This document shows, in pieces, positions 60,629 through 64,000 of a DNA stretch of 64,000 bases. Below the pieces are notes generated by a model. That model worked only from the letters and a program-made list of their open reading frames with translations. It ran no database searches and was not told where the DNA came from. The translations under genes were made by a program, and so were the position numbers. Positions within the stretch are counted from its first letter, which is position 1. Each line of letters starts with the position of its first letter. The stretch is taken from NCBI RefSeq assembly GCF_000758725.1, contig NZ_CP009428.1, positions 5,146,001 through 5,210,000 of the forward strand, given 5' to 3'. The DNA is from Paenibacillus odorifer (GTDB lineage Bacteria > Bacillota > Bacilli > Paenibacillales > Paenibacillaceae).

Positions 60629-61126
60629 TTAAACCTGATTTTGCATACGTTTCTCGGTCAAATAGTCGTTCTCATAATAAATGAGATCATCGCGAAGATC
60701 TTCATACGTTTTGGTGATTTCCAGGATGATATCACGTGCGGGACGTACTGGCTTTTTGCGGAAACGGATTGCATCCTGACCTGTATAAGCGTAACGTCCA
60801 TCTTCAGAATAGCTTTCATTTTTCGGATAAAAGAAGTTGTTCACGCCATAGTGATATACATTATAAAGCGCTTTCTGTGCAAAAGATTCATCGAATGTCG
60901 CACGACGCAGCGCAACGCCTAATTTCTCATATGACATTTCCGAGAACACTAATAGATGACGAAGATCGGACAGAAAACCTTGGTAAAATTGTACAGTTTC
61001 CTCATCTCCCTCAACTACAAGCTGAGGCAATGCATGCTCATTTAGAAATACTTCCATTTTGTCGATTACCACTTTAAGTTTATCTCTCGTCGATTCACAT
61101 AATTTCTGCACATTGGCTGCTGACAT
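60629..61126 (-). CDS. ypuI: DUF3907 (YpuI-like) family protein
   Basis: About 165 residues, all helical and soluble, in the DUF3907/YpuI family of unknown function. Typical blocks are VQKLCESTRDKLKVVIDKMEVFLNE, FQKALYNVYHYGVNNFFYP-like (AQKALYNVYHYGVNNFFYP) and a final EITKTYEDLRDDLIYYENDY. ATG 61126 has a GGAGGAGC ribosome-binding site. It is divergent from the S8 protease gene across a 316-bp gap. Confidence 0.8.
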   Translation of the reverse strand: MSAANVQKLCESTRDKLKVVIDKMEVFLNEHALPQLVVEGDEETVQFYQGFLSDLRHLLVFSEMSYEKLGVALRRATFDESFAQKALYNVYHYGVNNFFYPKNESYSEDGRYAYTGQDAIRFRKKPVRPARDIILEITKTYEDLRDDLIYYENDYLTEKRMQNQV

Positions 61127-61442
61127 AGCGGTTGCTCCTCCTTATTATTCCCTGCTCTTGTAGTCAATAAAGTTAATCCTCTGAAAGAAACCGCCCTAAG
61201 GACGTATCTCTTTATTCTTGCAATATCAGGATGTGAACACAGAGAAGTCTAACCTTCTGAACAATTATTAAGAACAACATCTAATGAGGTATCTCTTACA
61301 CAATCAAGAAGACAATTCGAGATACTTATTCTCTCTGATATTATCATAAAAAACGTTAGGAAGGTATCCTTTTCTAAGATGCATAAAAGATACGCTCTCT
61401 TCTAAACCTATAGACATTACATTGCATAGAGGAGCGGAAATC
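61127..61442. other. 316-bp divergent gap with repeated GTATC motifs
   Basis: No gene is seen. GTATCTCTT occurs twice (about 61206 and 61290), with GTATCTCG in inverted orientation near 61317-61325 and further GTATC/GATAC copies at about 61366 and 61389. They flank the predicted protease promoter, so they could be sites for an unknown regulator, or chance in AT-rich DNA. Confidence 0.35.
61316..61344 (+). promoter_or_regulatory. Probable sigma-A promoter of the S8 protease gene
   Basis: TTCGAG (61316-61321) is 17 bp from TATTAT (61339-61344), which has TG in the extended -10 position. The -35 is weak. The predicted leader is about 90 nt. Confidence 0.45.
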
Positions 61443-63377
61443 ATGTCACGAAAAAATCTAACAGTTGCAGGTTTGGTTACAGCAGCTTTTACAGTTGGGT
61501 TACTTACCTTTGCCCTGCGGCCTGCCACTAATGGGACGACCAGAGATGCCGCTAAAGTCGCTGTTCAGAATCCGGCTCCAACTTCAGCTTTGCATTCACC
61601 TCCAAATCCCTCTCAGGAAAAAACATTAAAGAAAACCTCCTTAAGCCAGGATGTGGAGGCGACAGATCATCTGAATAGAGTCGATGTCAGTAGACATTTA
61701 ACTAAACTCCTGTCTGAAACAGACGGGATGTCTTCGATTCATGATAAATCAGTGTATGCGAAACGATTGCAGCAAGACCACGGGTTTATCTCCATGCTGA
61801 TGTGGATCGATTTTCGCACACAAAAGACTGAGACCTTTAAGTCATCTTTTCCAAAAGGAACCGAACAGGAGAACAAGCAGCTTCTAAAATATCTCAAAAC
61901 GGCAAAATCAGCAATCCACGGTCATCAATCCTATGAATCTCCAACGTTTACAATCGGTAAAGAAAAATATTACTTTATCGCTCAGCGGAACAAACAGAAA
62001 AATGTAGGGATTATTGCTCTTATCAACCAAAAGGTGCTTGGGCGTGTGGCAGACCATCAGCTGAAGAACCTGCGTCTCATTCCGTATCCTAAGGAAGGCA
62101 AATACCATGTGGAATCAGTCCATACCGATAACTTAAAGGACATTAAGGTCAAGACCGGCCATGATAACGAAAATGCCAGCCATTTTTATGAGAATGAAAT
62201 TGTAGTCCGTTTTCAGGGAAATGCTCCGACTCAAGGACAGCTCCAGACGATAGTCGCCGATATCCACTGCAAGCAGCCACGCAAGCTGGGATATGCCTAT
62301 ATCTTTCGCTCTGAGAAGATGACCTACTATCAGCTGAAATCCTATTTCACCAACAAATGGCATCCCGAGTATACGGAACCTCACTATATGTATTTAACCA
62401 ATGATACCATCACTAAAAACGCTGAAGGAACTGTCACTCCTAACGACATGTTATTCTCCACTTACCAATGGAACCTCCCGGCGATTGAAACCGAGCTAGG
62501 GTGGAATCTTTCCAAAGGCAGCAAAGAAGTGGTTGTGGCCGTGGTGGATACGGGAGTACAGATTAATCATCCTGATTTACAAGGTAAGCTTTTAACTGGT
62601 TATAATGCCATTACCAATGGTTCCACACCCGAGGATGATGTAGGTCACGGTACACATGTATCTGGAATCATTGGCGCACTTGTTAACAACGGGGAAGGTG
62701 TAGCTGGCATCAGCTGGTACAATAAGATCCTCCCTGTAAAAGCGCTAGATAACTCAGGTGCCGGAACGACTTATTCCGTAGCAGAAGGTATCATATGGGC
62801 AGCTGACAATGGTGCAAAGGTTATTAACTTAAGTTTAGGGAATTATGCCGACTCTCAGTTCCTTCATGATGCGATTAAATACGCCTATGACCGGGACATC
62901 GTGCTTGTGTCTGCAGCAGGCAATGATAATACAGAGCGGCCTGGATACCCTGCAGCTTATCCCGAAGTGATTGCAGTGGCTGCTACAAATGCTTCAGGGG
63001 AAAAAGCCTCCTTCTCCAACTACGGCGATTATATTGATGTCGCTGCACCCGGAGAAAGCATCGCAAGCACCTATCCGGACAGTCAATATGCCGCTTTATC
63101 CGGCACGTCAATGGCCAGTCCCCATGTCGCTGCGCTGGCGGGTCTGGTACGTTCACTAAATCCTAATCTGACGAATAAGGAAGTTATGGACCTTATGACC
63201 AAAAACGCTGTGGATCTGGGAACTTCCGGCCATGATAAATATTTTGGCTGGGGTCAGGTCGATATTTATAAAACGCTACAAGCGGCAAGCGGCAATCAAG
63301 TCCCATTGCAGCTTTTCCCTCAACATGTACGCCAGCAAATGAATCAATTAAAACAAAGAACAAATAACACCCCTTAA
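61443..63377 (+). CDS. Secreted subtilisin-like (S8) serine protease
   Basis: About 644 residues. An N-terminal hydrophobic segment (residues 8-26, AGLVTAAFTVGLLTFAL) acts as signal or anchor. It is followed by a ~280-residue non-catalytic region with a low-complexity start (P/S/K-rich) and a folded part (HFYENEIVVRFQGNAPTQGQLQTIV) resembling the propeptide of S8 family A enzymes. The catalytic triad is intact: Asp369 (AVVDTGVQINH), His402 (GHGTHVSGIIG) and Ser556 (LSGTSMASPHVAALAG); the oxyanion Asn is in VSAAGNDN. The ATG at 61443 has GAGGAG upstream. Probably an extracellular or membrane-anchored protease; the target is unknown. Confidence 0.93.
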   Translation: MSRKNLTVAGLVTAAFTVGLLTFALRPATNGTTRDAAKVAVQNPAPTSALHSPPNPSQEKTLKKTSLSQDVEATDHLNRVDVSRHLTKLLSETDGMSSIHDKSVYAKRLQQDHGFISMLMWIDFRTQKTETFKSSFPKGTEQENKQLLKYLKTAKSAIHGHQSYESPTFTIGKEKYYFIAQRNKQKNVGIIALINQKVLGRVADHQLKNLRLIPYPKEGKYHVESVHTDNLKDIKVKTGHDNENASHFYENEIVVRFQGNAPTQGQLQTIVADIHCKQPRKLGYAYIFRSEKMTYYQLKSYFTNKWHPEYTEPHYMYLTNDTITKNAEGTVTPNDMLFSTYQWNLPAIETELGWNLSKGSKEVVVAVVDTGVQINHPDLQGKLLTGYNAITNGSTPEDDVGHGTHVSGIIGALVNNGEGVAGISWYNKILPVKALDNSGAGTTYSVAEGIIWAADNGAKVINLSLGNYADSQFLHDAIKYAYDRDIVLVSAAGNDNTERPGYPAAYPEVIAVAATNASGEKASFSNYGDYIDVAAPGESIASTYPDSQYAALSGTSMASPHVAALAGLVRSLNPNLTNKEVMDLMTKNAVDLGTSGHDKYFGWGQVDIYKTLQAASGNQVPLQLFPQHVRQQMNQLKQRTNNTP

Positions 63378-63382
63378 CCGTG

Positions 63383-64000
63383 TCATTGCAAAAACCGGCC
63401 AAGTAAGTGAAGAAACCGCTGCAACCCTTCCTCCATCTCCGGTTCCTTCATTTGAGAATAGCAAAGACGGATGTGGCGGGAAGGCGTTTCCGCAGAGTAA
63501 CAGACATCACCGGGTAAAAAAGAAATGCTCTCCTGTTCCGCCAAGTCATGCAGGCTTGCGATATCAGGAGAAGGGGGCAGCTCCAGCCAGAGATTAAGTC
63601 CTCCCTCTGGTAGCATATAGTTCACTCCAGGCGGCGCGTACAGCTTCAGAAGCTTCGCCGCCTTTTCCATACGACCACGCAGTGTAATTCGTAGCTGTGC
63701 TGCGTAGGCGTCGTATTTTTCAGCGATGAAGGGTAATACAGCCTTCTGTGTCAGCAAGGGACTTCCTAGGTCACTCGCAGATTTAGCGGCGATCAGCCGG
63801 GATAGAATATTTCCTTCTGCTGCTACACAGGCGATTCGGCAACCAGGAGCAAGTACTTTGCTAAAGCTTTTCATATAGACTACATGTCCATCGGGATCCA
63901 TTGATTTAATCGCCCTAGGTGGAGGTGCATGGAAATATAAATCACTAAATGGGTCATCCTCAACAATGAGGCAACGGTAGCTGCGCGCTAATTCCAGCAG
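63383..64000 (-). CDS. MocR-type PLP-dependent regulator/aminotransferase, 3' part
   Basis: C-terminal ~205 residues of a fold-type I aminotransferase domain; the gene continues past the right edge. CLIVEDDPFSDLYF is the MocR family block, and the PLP lysine lies in YMKSFSKVLAPGCRIA. Later blocks GGLNLWLELPPSPD and RHIRLCYSQMKEPEMEEGLQRF fit. MocR proteins carry an N-terminal GntR winged helix, which would be outside the window, and typically control PLP, GABA or amino-acid metabolism. An in-frame ATG at 63901 is internal, because the reading frame stays open and conserved up to 64000. It is convergent with the S8 protease gene with a 5-nt gap. Confidence 0.87.
   Translation of the reverse strand: MLELARSYRCLIVEDDPFSDLYFHAPPPRAIKSMDPDGHVVYMKSFSKVLAPGCRIACVAAEGNILSRLIAAKSASDLGSPLLTQKAVLPFIAEKYDAYAAQLRITLRGRMEKAAKLLKLYAPPGVNYMLPEGGLNLWLELPPSPDIASLHDLAEQESISFLPGDVCYSAETPSRHIRLCYSQMKEPEMEEGLQRFLHLLGRFLQ

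Noticed and set aside
1..64000. tRNA, rRNA, insertion sequence or prophage genes
   Set aside because: Reading both strands showed no tRNA-like cloverleaf, rRNA segment, transposase or phage structural gene; the region is core chromosome.

Overview
The window is chromosomal DNA from a low-to-mid G+C, endospore-forming Bacillota, almost certainly Paenibacillus or a close relative. This rests on protein similarity recalled from memory and on gene order: a full division and cell-wall (dcw) cluster with spoVD and spoVE, the spoIIGA-sigE-sigG cluster, the ylm genes, T-box-controlled ileS, bacillithiol synthesis (bshC), and sporulation genes of the yteA, ylmC, rsfA and yhcN/ylaJ type. Most genes lie on the minus strand. 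No rRNA, tRNA, insertion sequence, prophage or CRISPR array was recognised.

Layout. 1-2430: 5' part of an RluD-type pseudouridine synthase, lspA, convergent yteA and a DUF5665 gene. 2607-6760: ileS of the IleS2 (eukaryote-like) type behind a sigma-A promoter, a T-box riboswitch and a 700-nt GC-rich leader holding five degenerate ~89-bp repeats. 6833-11146: divIVA, ylmH, yggT, sepF, ylmE, pgeF and ylmC (division-site placement and housekeeping). 11211-14046: sigG, sigE and spoIIGA with recognisable Spo0A-type and sigma-F-type promoter elements. 14092-33075: ftsZ, ftsA, divIB, murA, murG, spoVE, murD, mraY, murF, murE, spoVD, pbpB, ftsL, rsmH and mraZ, read from high to low coordinates starting at mraZ, whose leader carries MraZ-type direct repeats. 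33175-43767: ahcY, bshC, an oppABCDF oligopeptide importer, a DUF3397 gene and panE. Compared with Bacillus subtilis, ahcY and the opp operon are inserted between panE and mraZ.

43812-54592: rsfA, a DUF2626 gene, an unusual secreted coiled-coil protein, an orphan solute-binding protein, then a block resembling B. subtilis typA-ylaH-ylaJ-ylaK with LCP and PPOX genes interleaved. 54748-58846: two divergent TerC-family genes and a thiI/cysteine-desulfurase pair for tRNA 4-thiouridine. 58890-64000: a lytic transglycosylase, three small proteins of unknown function, a large secreted subtilisin-like protease and the 3' part of a MocR-type regulator/aminotransferase.

The central region makes peptidoglycan precursors (MurA, MurE, MurF, MraY, MurD, MurG), builds septal wall (SpoVE, PbpB, SpoVD, FtsL, DivIB) and assembles and places the Z-ring (FtsZ, FtsA, SepF, DivIVA). 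It passes into the mother-cell and forespore sigma factors. The least explained items are the repeat array in the ileS leader, the coiled-coil protein at 45245-46375, a structured typA leader and the palindromes upstream of ftsA. TTG starts are common here (rsmH, murF, murA, ftsA, yggT, ylmE, oppF, DUF2626, one terC). Start codons were chosen from ribosome-binding sites and conserved N-termini, so several differ from the longest possible reading frame.
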